64,000 nucleotides of DNA from Pseudothermotoga thermarum DSM 5069 (GTDB lineage: Bacteria; Thermotogota; Thermotogae; Thermotogales; DSM-5069): the NCBI RefSeq assembly GCF_000217815.1, contig NC_015707.1, positions 1,166,014 to 1,230,013 on the forward strand. The letters run 5' to 3'. A model generated the notes under the pieces. The model saw only the letters and a program-made list of their open reading frames with translations, did not search any database and had not been told where the DNA came from. Of the stretch, positions 24,930 to 34,383 are shown in pieces; positions within the stretch are counted from its first letter, which is position 1, and each line of letters starts with the position of its first letter. The translations under genes were made by a program, and so were the position numbers.

Positions 24930-25610
24930 ATGCGAATTCTAATCGTCGAGGACAACGAAGATTTGCTCAAAACCGTTAAAAAGTTTCTTGAAAAAGAAGG
25001 TTATGTGGTTGATACGGCAACCGATGGCGATGAAGGGTTGGATAAAGCCTTTGAAAATCGTTACGATTGCATAGTTTTGGACATAATGCTCCCAGGGATC
25101 GATGGCTTTGAGTTCGTCAAGGCGTTGAGGGAAAGTGGCATAGAAGTTCCTGTTCTGATGCTTACCGCTTTGGATGCTGTGGAAGACAAGGTAAAAGGGC
25201 TTTCTCTTGGCGCGGACGATTATTTGACGAAACCTTTCGATTTGAGAGAGCTTTCGGCAAGAATAGCGAGCTTGATTCGAAGATCTCAAATGGTTAAAGG
25301 CGAAGAGTTGAAGTTCAAAGATCTTAAAATCAACACGAAGGCTAAAAGCGTTCGAATAAAAGATGTTGAACTTAAGCTTAGCAAAAGAGAATACGAACTT
25401 TTGGAGTTTTTCCTTAGAAATCCAAACGTGGTTTTCACTAGGGAAGAAATTCTTGAAAAAGTTTGGCAGAATGAAAGGTACATCAGAAGCAACGTGGTGG
25501 ACGTGTATATTTCGTACCTTAGAAATAAGTTGAGAGATTTTGGGTACGATAAGTATATAGAAACTGTGCCAACCCTTGGGTATAGATTCCGATGGGAAGA
25601 AAGGTTATGA
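24930..25610 (+). CDS. OmpR-family response regulator
   Basis: A 226-aa transcription regulator. The receiver domain has the acidic pair ED (VEDNEDLL), the phospho-acceptor D51 in VLDIMLPG, Thr in MLTA and Lys in LTKPF. The winged-helix DNA-binding domain (residues about 128-222) carries KLSKREYELLEFFLRNP and the recognition helix RSNVVDVYISYLRNKLR. The ATG at 24930 follows AAGGTGG. Its stop overlaps the kinase start (ATGA), a classic two-component pair. The signal is unknown. Confidence 0.96.
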   Translation: MRILIVEDNEDLLKTVKKFLEKEGYVVDTATDGDEGLDKAFENRYDCIVLDIMLPGIDGFEFVKALRESGIEVPVLMLTALDAVEDKVKGLSLGADDYLTKPFDLRELSARIASLIRRSQMVKGEELKFKDLKINTKAKSVRIKDVELKLSKREYELLEFFLRNPNVVFTREEILEKVWQNERYIRSNVVDVYISYLRNKLRDFGYDKYIETVPTLGYRFRWEERL

Positions 25611-26875
25611 AATCTCTTCGAAAGAGTATAGAGAAGTTCTACCTGTCGATTCTCATCATCAGCCTTTGTTCGATAGCCTTGGTTTTGTTTTTCGTGGTGG
25701 AAAGACTTTCAATAAATCAAATCGACAGAGAACTTGAATATTTCATGGCGGATTTGATCAGATATCTTGAAGAACCGACGAAAGAACCTGTGGCGTTGTT
25801 TGGCAAAAGGGACGTTGGATTTTTGGTTGTTGAAGACGGTAAAACCATTGCAAGTTTTCAAATCCCAAGCGACTTGATTTTTCAGCTTGTTTCTTTTCAA
25901 GAAGGTTTTCGCTTCTTTTCAGGCTACAAGGTTTTTGTAAAACCTTTCGAGGTTTACAAAGTGATAATAGTAAAAAGCACAAAGCAAAGGAATACAATGC
26001 TTTTAACGCTTGCGTTCAGTTTGATTTCAACCTTGGTTGGAGTCATTCTGCTTGCAATGTACTTTGGAAGCAAGCTTGTTGAAAAGCTTGTTAAACCAAT
26101 TGAAGATATCGGGCTACAGATGGACGAAGTTTCAAAAGGTTTAAGGGAAAAAATAGAGGTTCAAGCCACCAGCAAGGAGGTTTTTAAACTTCAAACTCAG
26201 ATCAACGAAGCTTTGGATCGGTTGAAGAAAACCATGGAAGAACTCAGAAGTTTTGCTTCGTATTTGTCTCACCAGCTTAGAAATCCCCTTGCAAGTGCAA
26301 AAGCGCAGGTTGAATTTTTGCTTTCATACCAAGAACATTCCCAGGAACTGGAATCTGTCTTGAAAAATCTGAACAAAATGGTTCGAATCATTGAAGGATT
26401 GCTTTTGCTGGCTAGGATTCAACATCAAAAGGAAGGGAACTTCGTGCAGGAGGATTTGTCTTCAATTTTGATGGAATCTTTGGAACAGCTCATGCAGAAG
26501 TTTCCACATATAGAATTCGAGCTTGACATACAACCGAAGGTGACTTTCTCGTGCATAAAAGATTTGATGGAACATGTTTTTACAAACTTAGTGGAAAACG
26601 CTTGCAAGTACTGTGAAGGTTCAAACCAAGTTTTTGTAAGACTTTATAAAGACGACAGCACGGTGATTTTCAAAGTTGAAAACTTTGGAAGAGCGATACC
26701 AGAAGAAGAAAGAAACAAAATCTTTGAAAGATTTTTCAGAGGTTCAAAAACAAAAGGAGAAGGGCTTGGCTTGGGTTTGCCAATAGCAAAAGCCATCGTT
26801 GAACTTCATAAAGGACAGATAAGGTATTACCACGATCAAGGAAAGAATGTCTTTGAAGTTTTGTTCAATGATTAG
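25607..26875 (+). CDS. Sensor histidine kinase
   Basis: A 422-aa membrane kinase. Two membrane helices (about residues 11-35 and 130-155) flank a roughly 95-residue sensor region. A HAMP-like linker follows, then HisKA with the phospho-accepting H222 in YLSHQLRNPLASA. The ATPase domain has N box NLVENACKYC, F box IFERFF and G box GEGLGLGLPIAKA. It partners the regulator encoded just upstream, whose gene it overlaps by 4 bases. The ligand is unknown. Confidence 0.95.
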   Translation: MKSLRKSIEKFYLSILIISLCSIALVLFFVVERLSINQIDRELEYFMADLIRYLEEPTKEPVALFGKRDVGFLVVEDGKTIASFQIPSDLIFQLVSFQEGFRFFSGYKVFVKPFEVYKVIIVKSTKQRNTMLLTLAFSLISTLVGVILLAMYFGSKLVEKLVKPIEDIGLQMDEVSKGLREKIEVQATSKEVFKLQTQINEALDRLKKTMEELRSFASYLSHQLRNPLASAKAQVEFLLSYQEHSQELESVLKNLNKMVRIIEGLLLLARIQHQKEGNFVQEDLSSILMESLEQLMQKFPHIEFELDIQPKVTFSCIKDLMEHVFTNLVENACKYCEGSNQVFVRLYKDDSTVIFKVENFGRAIPEEERNKIFERFFRGSKTKGEGLGLGLPIAKAIVELHKGQIRYYHDQGKNVFEVLFND

Positions 26876-27816
26876 AAATAATTTTCCGCTGCGTGGATGG
26901 CAGCTATAGCTCCATCGGCCACAGCGGTTATTATCTGCCTAACGTTTTTCTTTCTGACATCACCTATGGCGTAAATCCCTTTAACTGATGTTTCCATCCA
27001 CTCGTTGGTGATTATATAGCCTTGTTCGTCGAGTTGAACTATGTCTTTGACTAGCCCAGAGTTTGGTGTTAATCCTATGGCTATAAAGACTCCATCGACT
27101 TCTAACTTGCTTGTTTCTCCAGTTTTGACGTTTTTCACAACAACGGCTCTAAGGTATTGATCGCCTTCGAATTTTTCAACCACCGTATCCCACATGAACT
27201 TGATTTTTGGAGTTGCAAAAGCTTTTTCTTGAAGGCTTTTCACAGCTCTAAGTTTGTCGCGCCTGTGGATGACTGTAACGCTTTCAGCAATTCTTGCAAG
27301 ATAGAGCGCATCGCTTATGGCCGTATCTCCTCCTCCCACAACCGCGACCTTTTTGTCTTTGAAAAAATAACCATCGCAGGTTGCGCAGTAAGAAACTCCT
27401 TTTCCCGCAAGTTCTTTTTCACCTTCAACGGAAAGCTTTTTTGGTTCAGCCCCAGTTGCGATCATCAAAACTTTGCCGCTCACAATTCTCTCAGAATCAG
27501 TTCTAATGGCTTTCAAGTCTCCATTCAAGATTACCTCTTCAACAGTCTCGTTAAGAAATTCTGTGCCAAGGTATTCGGCGTGTTCTTTCATCTTCGAAGC
27601 CAACTCTTTTCCTTCGATGTTTGGAAAGCCAAGGTAGTTGTCTATAGTTGTTGTGAAGTTCAATTGCCCTCCCTCAAGAACTTTTTCCACAACAAGCACG
27701 CTCAAGCCTGCTCGACGAGCGTAGACCGCTGCGCCAAGCGCAGCAGGTCCACCACCAACGATCACAACGTCGTAATAGTCTTTGATTTGCTTTGCAAACT
27801 GAAAATCAAAGAACAT
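26872..27816 (-). CDS. trxB: Thioredoxin-disulfide reductase
   Basis: A 314-aa FAD and NAD(P)H-dependent flavoenzyme that reduces thioredoxin-like proteins. The FAD Rossmann motif is VVIVGGGPAALGAA, the redox-active CATC lies at C144-C147, the pyridine-nucleotide Rossmann motif is VAVVGGGDTAISDA, and the C-terminal FAD motif is GIYAIGDVR. Its gene follows that of a PDO 3 bases away, so PDO is the likely substrate, a pairing known in hyperthermophiles. It converges on the kinase gene with a 4-base overlap. Confidence 0.95.
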   Translation of the reverse strand: MFFDFQFAKQIKDYYDVVIVGGGPAALGAAVYARRAGLSVLVVEKVLEGGQLNFTTTIDNYLGFPNIEGKELASKMKEHAEYLGTEFLNETVEEVILNGDLKAIRTDSERIVSGKVLMIATGAEPKKLSVEGEKELAGKGVSYCATCDGYFFKDKKVAVVGGGDTAISDALYLARIAESVTVIHRRDKLRAVKSLQEKAFATPKIKFMWDTVVEKFEGDQYLRAVVVKNVKTGETSKLEVDGVFIAIGLTPNSGLVKDIVQLDEQGYIITNEWMETSVKGIYAIGDVRKKNVRQIITAVADGAIAAIHAAENYF

Positions 27817-27819
27817 TTT

Positions 27820-28482
27820 TTATGCGCCTCCTACAGCCCTCAAAAGCTCTCTGATGAACGCACCTTCAGGATAGGCTCCGATGAAGTCAACTTTGTCGTT
27901 GATGAAAGTATGAGGTACCGACGCGATGCCATATCGGATACTTAACTCTGGAAACTCGTTTGCTTCGATCATTTCTCCAACTATGTTTGGATTCACCAAG
28001 GCAGCCATGTGAGCTAGCAAGACCGCTTTTGGACAGTACGGACAAGTCGGTGTGACAAAGACTTTGATGTTCACAGGTTTGTTTATCGATTTAATTTCTT
28101 CTATCTGCTTTTGGTTGAATAAAACGGGTTTTCCAGTTGAAACAGCGACTATATCTTGAAGTAAGGTTGAAAATTCATGTCCAGAGGGTATACCGAAAAA
28201 CCTTATCCTTGTGTCGTTACCGTTTTTGTCGAGCATAACAATGGCAGGCGTTTTGTCAATGTTGTATCTTTGTGCAACTTCTTTGTCCCTTTTAATGTGG
28301 TACGTTGTCACCTCAATTCTGTTGTCTATGCTTGCAAGCTCGTTTAAAACTTGGTTTGTCAGATCGCAGTATTCACATTCAGTTGCATCGTCTACGAACA
28401 ACAAAATCTTCACTTTGTCTTTCAACTGTTCTTCAAAAGCTCTTTTCAAGTACTGTACGTCTTTTTCGCTCAACAATGCCAT
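27820..28482 (-). CDS. Protein disulfide oxidoreductase (PDO, double glutaredoxin fold)
   Basis: A 220-aa protein of two thioredoxin-fold halves, each with a redox pair: CEYC (C36, C39) and CPYC (C147, C150). The family is typical of thermophiles, where it makes and reshuffles disulfides in the cytoplasm. The second, glutaredoxin-like site is normally the main one. It is encoded directly before the reductase at 26872, which should recycle it. Confidence 0.94.
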   Translation of the reverse strand: MALLSEKDVQYLKRAFEEQLKDKVKILLFVDDATECEYCDLTNQVLNELASIDNRIEVTTYHIKRDKEVAQRYNIDKTPAIVMLDKNGNDTRIRFFGIPSGHEFSTLLQDIVAVSTGKPVLFNQKQIEEIKSINKPVNIKVFVTPTCPYCPKAVLLAHMAALVNPNIVGEMIEANEFPELSIRYGIASVPHTFINDKVDFIGAYPEGAFIRELLRAVGGA

Positions 28483-28546
28483 GTTCTTGCACCTCCGAAA
28501 GTTTTGCCTTCGTTTTCCATAAAAATTCTACCATATTAGTCGGAAT

Positions 28547-29053
28547 TTATTCTTTTCTGTCCAGTAAAGCCGATGTAAATCCTAGGATAATCAACAATCC
28601 TCCTAAGATCAACTTACCCGACGCGTTGGCGTAAAAGTCTGACAAAACTAGGCCTGTAGTTAAAAGTCCCCAGCACGAAAGAAGCGACGAAAGGTTTCTG
28701 TGTGTTGATTTTCTAAACAGGTACATCCCAACGTATTCCTTTTTGGTATATCCAAAGGAAAGGAAAAGAATTCGGAATCGTTTGTCTTCTTTTTCCAGAT
28801 ATTCTGTTATCCTTCCTATGTGGTAAAGAAAGGCTATGATGCAGTATATAACAACGCTTCCTATGCTGTTTTTGCTGAATGAAGAATTGTACATGATCAA
28901 AAGCCCTGTCACCACAAGGAAGTTGATCGATGAAAACGGTGACAGGGAAAAAATCACAGTTTCTGTGAACTGAAGCCAAGCAAGTAAAAGCGCTCCTACT
29001 ATTCCAATGGACGAACAAATAAGACCGAGGATTAAATCAGTTACAATTTCCAT
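28547..29053 (-). CDS. Hypothetical membrane protein, 168 aa
   Basis: I do not recognise this protein. At least three membrane segments are clear: residues about 4-28, 42-56 and 66-80. A charged stretch follows (EYLEKEDKRFRILF), then two more hydrophobic segments near the C-terminus (SCWGLLTTGLVL and LILGGLLIILGFTSALL). The ATG at 29053 overlaps the stop of the SPFH gene (TGATG), so translation is coupled to the NfeD/SPFH pair. Role unknown, perhaps a partner of the membrane microdomain proteins. Confidence 0.72.
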   Translation of the reverse strand: MEIVTDLILGLICSSIGIVGALLLAWLQFTETVIFSLSPFSSINFLVVTGLLIMYNSSFSKNSIGSVVIYCIIAFLYHIGRITEYLEKEDKRFRILFLSFGYTKKEYVGMYLFRKSTHRNLSSLLSCWGLLTTGLVLSDFYANASGKLILGGLLIILGFTSALLDRKE

Positions 29054-29976
29054 CACTGTTTTTGGCTTTCCTCCTCTTTTTCATTTTTTCTCAAAATTTC
29101 GGCAATTCCAGCTATGCTTGAAAGTATACCAGATGCCTCAAACGGCAGGAAGATTTTCGTTGCTTTTCCATTAGCTATTTCTTTCAAAGCCTCAAGGTAT
29201 CTGATTGCTATCAAGTCGTTGGTTGGGTTGCCTTCGTGAATGGCTTTGAAGATTTTCAAAATTGCCTCGGCTTGTCCTTCGGCCTCCGCGATGAGTTTGT
29301 ACCTGTTTGCCTCAGCCACCTTTTTGATCGCTTCCGCTTCTCCTTCTGCCCTCAATATCGCGGCGTTCCTTTCACCTTCGGCTTTCAATATTTCGGCTTG
29401 TTTTATACCTTCTGCCTCAAGTATGGCAGCGCGTTTTGTTCTTTCAGCTTTCATTTGCTTGCTCATCGCGTCGGTTATGTCTTTTGGAGGATCGATCTTT
29501 TTGATTTCAACTCTTGTGATTCTAACTCCCCATTTGTCCGTTGCATCGTCGAGAACTGTTCTAAGCTTTGCGTTGATCTTTTCCCTACTTGTAAGCGTTT
29601 GATCCAGTTCTAGCTCACCTATGACGTTTCTCAGGTTCGTTTGGGCGAGCTTTAAAGTGGCAAATTGGAAGTTGTTTACGTTGTAAACAACTTTGTATGC
29701 ATCCGTGACTTCGTAGTATATGACGGCGTCGACTGTTACGACGACGTTGTCTTTGGTTATGACTTCTTGTGGTGGAACGTCGATGACCATTTCTCTCATG
29801 TCCACTTTTGTCATTCTGTCAAAAAATGGGATGATGAAATGTAAACCTGGGCCGACTTCTCTGTGGAATTTTCCAAGCCTTTCTACAAGTCCTCTTTGGT
29901 AAGGTCTAACGATTTTGATACCAGTTGCGGCTATTATGAGAATCAATAAAACAAGCACACCCAACGCTATTATCAT
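29053..29976 (-). CDS. SPFH/band 7 (stomatin-like) membrane protein
   Basis: A 307-aa protein with one N-terminal membrane anchor ([18 protein letters not shown]), then the band 7 domain opening [16 protein letters not shown], with [21 protein letters not shown], as in QmcA and stomatin. The coiled C-terminal region is rich in Glu/Ala ([18 protein letters not shown]...). Such proteins form oligomeric rings that order the membrane and tune proteases. It overlaps nfeD by 4 bases, the standard partner. Confidence 0.94.
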   Translation of the reverse strand: MIIALGVLVLLILIIAATGIKIVRPYQRGLVERLGKFHREVGPGLHFIIPFFDRMTKVDMREMVIDVPPQEVITKDNVVVTVDAVIYYEVTDAYKVVYNVNNFQFATLKLAQTNLRNVIGELELDQTLTSREKINAKLRTVLDDATDKWGVRITRVEIKKIDPPKDITDAMSKQMKAERTKRAAILEAEGIKQAEILKAEGERNAAILRAEGEAEAIKKVAEANRYKLIAEAEGQAEAILKIFKAIHEGNPTNDLIAIRYLEALKEIANGKATKIFLPFEASGILSSIAGIAEILRKNEKEEESQKQ

Positions 29977-30416
29977 CCCTGTTCACCTCCTTCTACCTTT
30001 CTAACAACAACATGGGCACCTTCAACTTTGAGCACTTGAACTTTTTTGCCTTCTTCGATTACAGTGTCGTCTTCAGAGTAGGCTCTCCAAATATCACCTT
30101 GGATTTTCACAAGGCCTTTGCCAGCTTTGTTGTCAATGGTTTCCACAACTGTTGCTATTTTACCAATGATTTCGTCGATATGGATTTTTCTTGGTTCTTG
30201 CTTAACCAACTTTTTCGCAAGTGGTCTTGTAAGAATGACAAGGATTGCACTTACAGCTATGAAGGTTAAAAGTTGTACAAGTGTTCCAAACATCGTGCTG
30301 ACGGCCGACGTGACAAAGGCTGCTATTGCAAACCAAAGCAGAAAGAAAGTCGGGGTTAGTATTTCTCCAATTACAAGCAGCACGCCAAGTATCAGCCAAA
30401 CGACAAAAGGTTCCAT
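29973..30416 (-). CDS. NfeD-like membrane protein
   Basis: A 147-aa short-form NfeD. Two or three membrane helices (residues about 5-65) come first, then an OB-fold soluble domain (about 85-145: [34 protein letters not shown]). NfeD OB domains interact with the SPFH protein encoded next to them. It is the first gene of the nfeD-SPFH-membrane protein set. Confidence 0.92.
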   Translation of the reverse strand: MEPFVVWLILGVLLVIGEILTPTFFLLWFAIAAFVTSAVSTMFGTLVQLLTFIAVSAILVILTRPLAKKLVKQEPRKIHIDEIIGKIATVVETIDNKAGKGLVKIQGDIWRAYSEDDTVIEEGKKVQVLKVEGAHVVVRKVEGGEQG

Positions 30417-30434
30417 TTATTTTTCACCCCCTCT

Positions 30435-31274
30435 TCAATAGGTGAAAAGACTTTCCGGATCGACGTACATCAGCTGAAAGTTTCCATCGAATTTGATATT
30501 CTTGAGGTACCTTTCTATTTTACCACTGTAGCGCGTGGATATGTGGTAAAGAATTAACTTTTCAACGTTGGCTTGTTTGGCTATTTCTATGACTTCTTCT
30601 ATGGATGCATGGGCGTTCATCTTCCTGTCTGATACTTTCAAAAAGGTACAATCGTGTACCAAAATTTCACTGTCCTTTGCATCTTGTGGATCTATACCGT
30701 AGGTATCGCCAGATATTGTTAGCAACTTTTTTTCGTAAATTTCGGTGATTGCATCTGAACCAAGTGTTCTTGCAAGTTTTGCGATCTCGCTTTCTGGAAG
30801 ATTTTTGTATTCGTCTTTGAGCTTTTTTCTGGTTTCTATCACGCTGTATCCAAAACATGGATCTGAACCTGTGTGACGAACTTTGAATGGAACAACGTAC
30901 CTTGAAAAACCCCCTGCTTGTCTTAAGAAAATTCTCTCGCCGGCTGAAACAGGTTGATCGATCAACTCAAACCTCAAATCATCACTCGTTTTTCGAATGA
31001 ACTGAAGCCATTCTTCTATGGCTTTGTTTCCTTTTGGATAAAAAACATAAAGTGGCTTTTCCCTATCTCCCATCGAGTTGTTCCTGGTGTTGACAATTGA
31101 CCAAAGACCTGCGATGTGGTCGATGTGCCCATGCGTTAAAAAGACGTACTTCACCGCGTAAATTCTGTTTGACATCGTTAAAGAAACGCCTTCACCAGCG
31201 TCAAAAAGAATTCTTTCAGGTGCGTAATAAACCCATGTGGAATACAAAGCTTTGGAGTATATTTGCAGTATCAA
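30435..31274 (-). CDS. rnz: Ribonuclease Z (tRNase Z)
   Basis: A 279-aa metallo-beta-lactamase-fold endonuclease that trims the 3-prime trailer of pre-tRNA. The zinc motif is FLTHGHIDH, with further His/Asp ligands in TISGDTYG, HDCTF and LYHIS. Overall it resembles the T. maritima enzyme closely as I remember it, including YSTWVYYAPERILFDAGEG and RNNSMGDREKPL. That enzyme is unusual in cutting after the encoded CCA, which fits the CCA-containing tRNA genes in this window. It follows rplI by 6 bases. Confidence 0.93.
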   Translation of the reverse strand: MILQIYSKALYSTWVYYAPERILFDAGEGVSLTMSNRIYAVKYVFLTHGHIDHIAGLWSIVNTRNNSMGDREKPLYVFYPKGNKAIEEWLQFIRKTSDDLRFELIDQPVSAGERIFLRQAGGFSRYVVPFKVRHTGSDPCFGYSVIETRKKLKDEYKNLPESEIAKLARTLGSDAITEIYEKKLLTISGDTYGIDPQDAKDSEILVHDCTFLKVSDRKMNAHASIEEVIEIAKQANVEKLILYHISTRYSGKIERYLKNIKFDGNFQLMYVDPESLFTY

Positions 31275-31280
31275 TCAATT

Positions 31281-31736
31281 TCACCCTTTCTCTTCGGCGA
31301 CAATTTCAACTTTTACAATTCCCTTCACACCACCGGGCAGTCGAAACTCCACATCGTACAGTCCGACTTCCTTTATGGGCTTTTCCAAGTTGATCCACTT
31401 TTTATCGATCTCCAAACCTGTTTGCTGGGAAAGTATTTCTGCTAAATTGGCGCCGGTTATAGCCCCAAAGAGTTTACCACCTCCACCGGCTTTTGCAGAA
31501 ATCTTATGAACCGATTTTTGCAGTGTTCTAAGAAGTTCTTCGCTTTTTCTTTTAATTGCTTCTTCCTTTTGAGCTTTCATTGCTTTTTCATGTTCTAATT
31601 TTTTTATCTCCGAATCGGTTGCAATTTTCGCCAATCCGTTTGGAATCAAGTAATTTCTGGCGTATCCATCTTTTACTTCCTTAAGTTCACCCGCTTTTCC
31701 CAAATTTGGAACATCTTTTAGAAGAATCACTTTCAT
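31281..31736 (-). CDS. rplI: 50S ribosomal protein L9
   Basis: A 151-aa protein. The N-terminal rRNA-binding domain is [19 protein letters not shown] ... [15 protein letters not shown], followed by the long connecting helix and the C-terminal domain ([15 protein letters not shown]). The ATG at 31736 is set by AAGGAGGG upstream; the longer reading from 31769 is not needed. It leads an operon with rnz. Confidence 0.96.
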   Translation of the reverse strand: MKVILLKDVPNLGKAGELKEVKDGYARNYLIPNGLAKIATDSEIKKLEHEKAMKAQKEEAIKRKSEELLRTLQKSVHKISAKAGGGGKLFGAITGANLAEILSQQTGLEIDKKWINLEKPIKEVGLYDVEFRLPGGVKGIVKVEIVAEEKG

Positions 31737-31764
31737 ATTTTTCACCCTCCTTGGTTGATACTTC

Positions 31765-31794
31765 ATCATAAAATAATGTCTTGAAATCTCTCAA
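31765..31794 (-). promoter_or_regulatory. Putative promoter of rplI-rnz
   Basis: On the minus strand TTGAGA (31789-31794) and TATGAT (31765-31770) are spaced by 18 bases, 28 bases before the rplI ATG. Confidence 0.5.
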
Positions 31795-31955
31795 AAATAT
31801 TGTACTTTATAAAACACGATTTTGCCACCAATTGATATAATCCATTTTGCCATTTTTTGCTATTGCAAGTGGATGTTTTTCGACAAGGAAACTTAGATGG
31901 TTGTTTCTTTTTCTCAAAATTTTCAAAAACCGTGTCAACCATTCAAAATATAACT

Positions 31956-31961
31956 TATAAT
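31956..31961 (+). promoter_or_regulatory. Putative -10 element before the 31986 operon
   Basis: A consensus TATAAT 24 bases before the GTG start, with a weak TGTCAA 17 bases upstream as a possible -35. The gap 31770-31985 otherwise shows nothing. Confidence 0.45.
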
Positions 31962-31985
31962 GTTTTTTGGAAGGAGTGGTTGTTT

Positions 31986-32213
31986 GTGGAATACGACATC
32001 TATGTGAAGATGGCAAGAGAAGATGTTCACACCCTTGGATACATAGTTGAAGCTGAGGACAATTTAGTCAACATTCGAAAGTACGAAAATGGGCTTTTGA
32101 GAATATTGACGACCGAGGGATTGAAGGATGAGGTTCTTGATTTTCTCAACGAGTTGAAAAACTTTATTCCGCTTGAAGTGGTGGATGTGAGGGTGAACAA
32201 CGGTGATATTTAA
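31986..32213 (+). CDS. Small conserved-looking protein, 75 aa (DUF4911-like)
   Basis: A short protein starting at GTG 31986 after GGAAGGAG. The alternation of strands and helices (YDIYVKMAREDVHTLGYIVEA, then NIRKYENGLLRILTTEG and LDFLNELKNF) suggests a small alpha/beta fold. It resembles the DUF4911 group from memory, with modest certainty. Its end overlaps the YqeG-like gene by 11 bases, so it is co-translated with it. Confidence 0.6.
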   Translation: MEYDIYVKMAREDVHTLGYIVEAEDNLVNIRKYENGLLRILTTEGLKDEVLDFLNELKNFIPLEVVDVRVNNGDI

Positions 32214-32676
32214 ACCCGACATGATCGTTGAAAAAGTTGACGATATAGACTTTGAAAAACTTATCAAACAAGGGAAAACCTTTTTCATATTCGATTTTGA
32301 CAACACGCTTGGTTATTGGAGATCTTCAAAGATACTCGATGGATTTGAAAAGATTCTTCAAAAAATCAAGGAAGCAGGAGGAGAGGTTTTAATAGCTTCA
32401 AACGGAAAACCAAGAAAGCTTTGTCTAGATGGTGTTGAGGTTTTTTGGAGATCTGGAAAACCTTTTGCCTTCAAGTTAAGAAAAGTTTTGAAGGAAAAAG
32501 GAGTTAAAAACGATCAAATTGTGATGATTGGCGATCAAATTTTCACCGATGTTTTGGTGGGAAAGTTTTTGAAGGCTTACACGATAAAAGTCGAACCGCT
32601 TAGCAAAAAGGAATTTTTCGGCACGAAGTTCTTTCGATTTTTGGAATTGATAACAAAACCACTTTGGAAAAGGTGA
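32203..32676 (+). CDS. yqeG: YqeG-family HAD phosphatase
   Basis: A 157-aa HAD protein of subfamily IIIA. Motif I is FDFDNTLGYW, motif II VLIASNGKP and motif IV MIGDQIFTDVLVG, as in YqeG. It lies 4 bases before the YqeH GTPase gene, the same pairing as in Firmicutes, where these genes are linked to ribosome assembly. The GTG at 32203 is the only start with a nearby ribosome site. Confidence 0.93.
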   Translation: MIFKPDMIVEKVDDIDFEKLIKQGKTFFIFDFDNTLGYWRSSKILDGFEKILQKIKEAGGEVLIASNGKPRKLCLDGVEVFWRSGKPFAFKLRKVLKEKGVKNDQIVMIGDQIFTDVLVGKFLKAYTIKVEPLSKKEFFGTKFFRFLELITKPLWKR

Positions 32677-32680
32677 TAAT

Positions 32681-33799
32681 ATGAAGTGTCCTGGATGTGG
32701 AGTAGAACTGCAGCACGACGATGAATACAAACCTGGTTACATTCCGCTTGAAGCTTTCAAAAAAAGAAAGGCGGAAGGAAAGGAAATCCTGTGTCAAAGG
32801 TGTTTTTGGCTAAAACATTATCGTAAGGTAAAACCTGTGAGAATCGATCAAAACGTTTTGGAAAGTCTTGAGAAGGTTGTAAAAGAAAGCGAATTAGTAG
32901 TTTGGATAATAGATATTTCGGATTTCGAAGGAAGTTACGATGAAAGAATCAAAAAACTTTTGGCTAGAAAAAAAGTTGCGCTTGTTGTGAACAAAATCGA
33001 TTTGATTCCAAAAGCCGTTAAAATTGACGAAATAAGAAGCTGGCTTAAAACATGCGTCAACGTTGATGATTTTGAAAAAATATTCCTTTTGAGTGCTGAG
33101 AAAAACTACGGAATAAATTCCTTGTATAGATTCCTTGAAAAGTTCAACAAAGTGTGTTTTGTTGGTGTGACAAACGTTGGAAAATCTTCGATATTCAACA
33201 AACTGTCGGGGAAAAAGGCTACCGTGACATCTCTTCCTGGCACAACGCTTGATATAATAAGCGCTAAACTTAAAGATTCTCAAACCAAAATCTTCGACAC
33301 ACCCGGTTTGATAACCTCCCAGCGGCTGATGGACTTTCTTCCTGTGGAATGCCAAGCTGAAATTTGGGCCGTGAAAAAATTGAGCAGAATGACTTTTAAA
33401 CCGGACAAAGATAACGTTCTTTTCGTTGGAGGAATGTGTGTTTTTGAATTTGATTTCGAAGGACCATTTAGACCCATTTTCCAATTCTTTGCAAGCGAAA
33501 AGGTGAAGTTTCATCTTACAAACATAACAAAGAAAGATCAAATTTGGGAAAAACATTATGGAAAAATGCTTGTTCCACCCTGCAAATCTTCGCAGCCTTC
33601 GAAAGAAAAAGTCAAATGGGTTGAACGATTCTTTGACTTGGATATTGGCCAAGAGCTTTCAATCGCTGGCTTGGGTTGGTTGAGCGTTCGACGAGGACCT
33701 TTCAAGGTTAAGGTGACTCTTCCCGAAACGGTTTTGGTCAAGAAAAGAAATGCACTTGTTAATCCATACAGAAATCTTCGAAAGGAGGAGCAAATATGA
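32681..33799 (+). CDS. yqeH: Circularly permuted ribosome-assembly GTPase YqeH
   Basis: A 372-aa GTPase needed for small-subunit assembly in Bacillus. The zinc finger comes first (CPGCG ... CQRC, residues 3-47). The G motifs are permuted: G4 NKID (about residue 105) and G5 LLSAE come before G1 GVTNVGKSS (about 165) and G3 DTPG. The C-terminal domain is the YqeH type. GG-rich ribosome site (AAAGGTG) upstream. Confidence 0.95.
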   Translation: MKCPGCGVELQHDDEYKPGYIPLEAFKKRKAEGKEILCQRCFWLKHYRKVKPVRIDQNVLESLEKVVKESELVVWIIDISDFEGSYDERIKKLLARKKVALVVNKIDLIPKAVKIDEIRSWLKTCVNVDDFEKIFLLSAEKNYGINSLYRFLEKFNKVCFVGVTNVGKSSIFNKLSGKKATVTSLPGTTLDIISAKLKDSQTKIFDTPGLITSQRLMDFLPVECQAEIWAVKKLSRMTFKPDKDNVLFVGGMCVFEFDFEGPFRPIFQFFASEKVKFHLTNITKKDQIWEKHYGKMLVPPCKSSQPSKEKVKWVERFFDLDIGQELSIAGLGWLSVRRGPFKVKVTLPETVLVKKRNALVNPYRNLRKEEQI

Positions 33800-34383
33800 T
33801 CAAAAAAGAACCTGGTATCAACGTTGGAGTGAGCAACAGGCACGTTCATCTTTCTCAAAAAGATCTCGAGGCACTTTTTGGTGTTGGCTATCAGCTTACC
33901 GAGCTAAAGCCATTAAGTCAACCAGGACAATTCGCTTGTAAGGAAACTGTTACCATCGTTGGCCCAAAAGGAGCTATTGAAAACGTAAGAATTCTTGGAC
34001 CAGTCAGAAAAGAAACGCAGGTTGAAATTTCAAGAACTGATGCGTTCAAACTTGGTATAAACGCACCCGTCAGGGAATCTGGTGATATCGAAGGTACGCC
34101 TGGTATTGTTATAATAGGTCTAAAGGGTGTGGTTGTCGTTGAAAAAGGTGTTATCATAGCAAAAAGACACATTCACATGCATCCAAAGGATGCTGAACAT
34201 TATGGAGTAAAGGACAAGCAAATAGTCAAAGTCCTTGCCGAAAAGCCAGAACGAAGGATCATATTCGACGATGTGGTCGTCAGAGTGAGCGACAAGTTTG
34301 CTTTGGATTTTCACATCGACACCGATGAGGCAAATGCTGCCATGCTGAACAACGGTGATTTGGTATGGATAGTAGAATTTTAG
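33796..34383 (+). CDS. pduL: PduL-type phosphate acyltransferase
   Basis: A 195-aa zinc phosphotransacylase that swaps CoA and phosphate on acetyl or propionyl groups. The SNRHVHLS motif near residue 14 and AKRHIHM near residue 121 supply metal-binding His residues. The two halves repeat a beta-barrel fold. There are no microcompartment genes nearby and no N-terminal encapsulation peptide, so it probably acts as the housekeeping phosphotransacetylase. The ATG overlaps yqeH by 4 bases. Confidence 0.93.
   Translation: MIKKEPGINVGVSNRHVHLSQKDLEALFGVGYQLTELKPLSQPGQFACKETVTIVGPKGAIENVRILGPVRKETQVEISRTDAFKLGINAPVRESGDIEGTPGIVIIGLKGVVVVEKGVIIAKRHIHMHPKDAEHYGVKDKQIVKVLAEKPERRIIFDDVVVRVSDKFALDFHIDTDEANAAMLNNGDLVWIVEF

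Noticed and set aside
26872-27945. Long plus-strand open frame opposite the thioredoxin reductase gene
   Set aside because: Shadow of a clear flavoenzyme gene on the minus strand; lacks a ribosome site.
33796-34383. PduL as a sign of a bacterial microcompartment
   Set aside because: No shell protein genes or encapsulation peptide; neighbours are ribosome-assembly and housekeeping genes.
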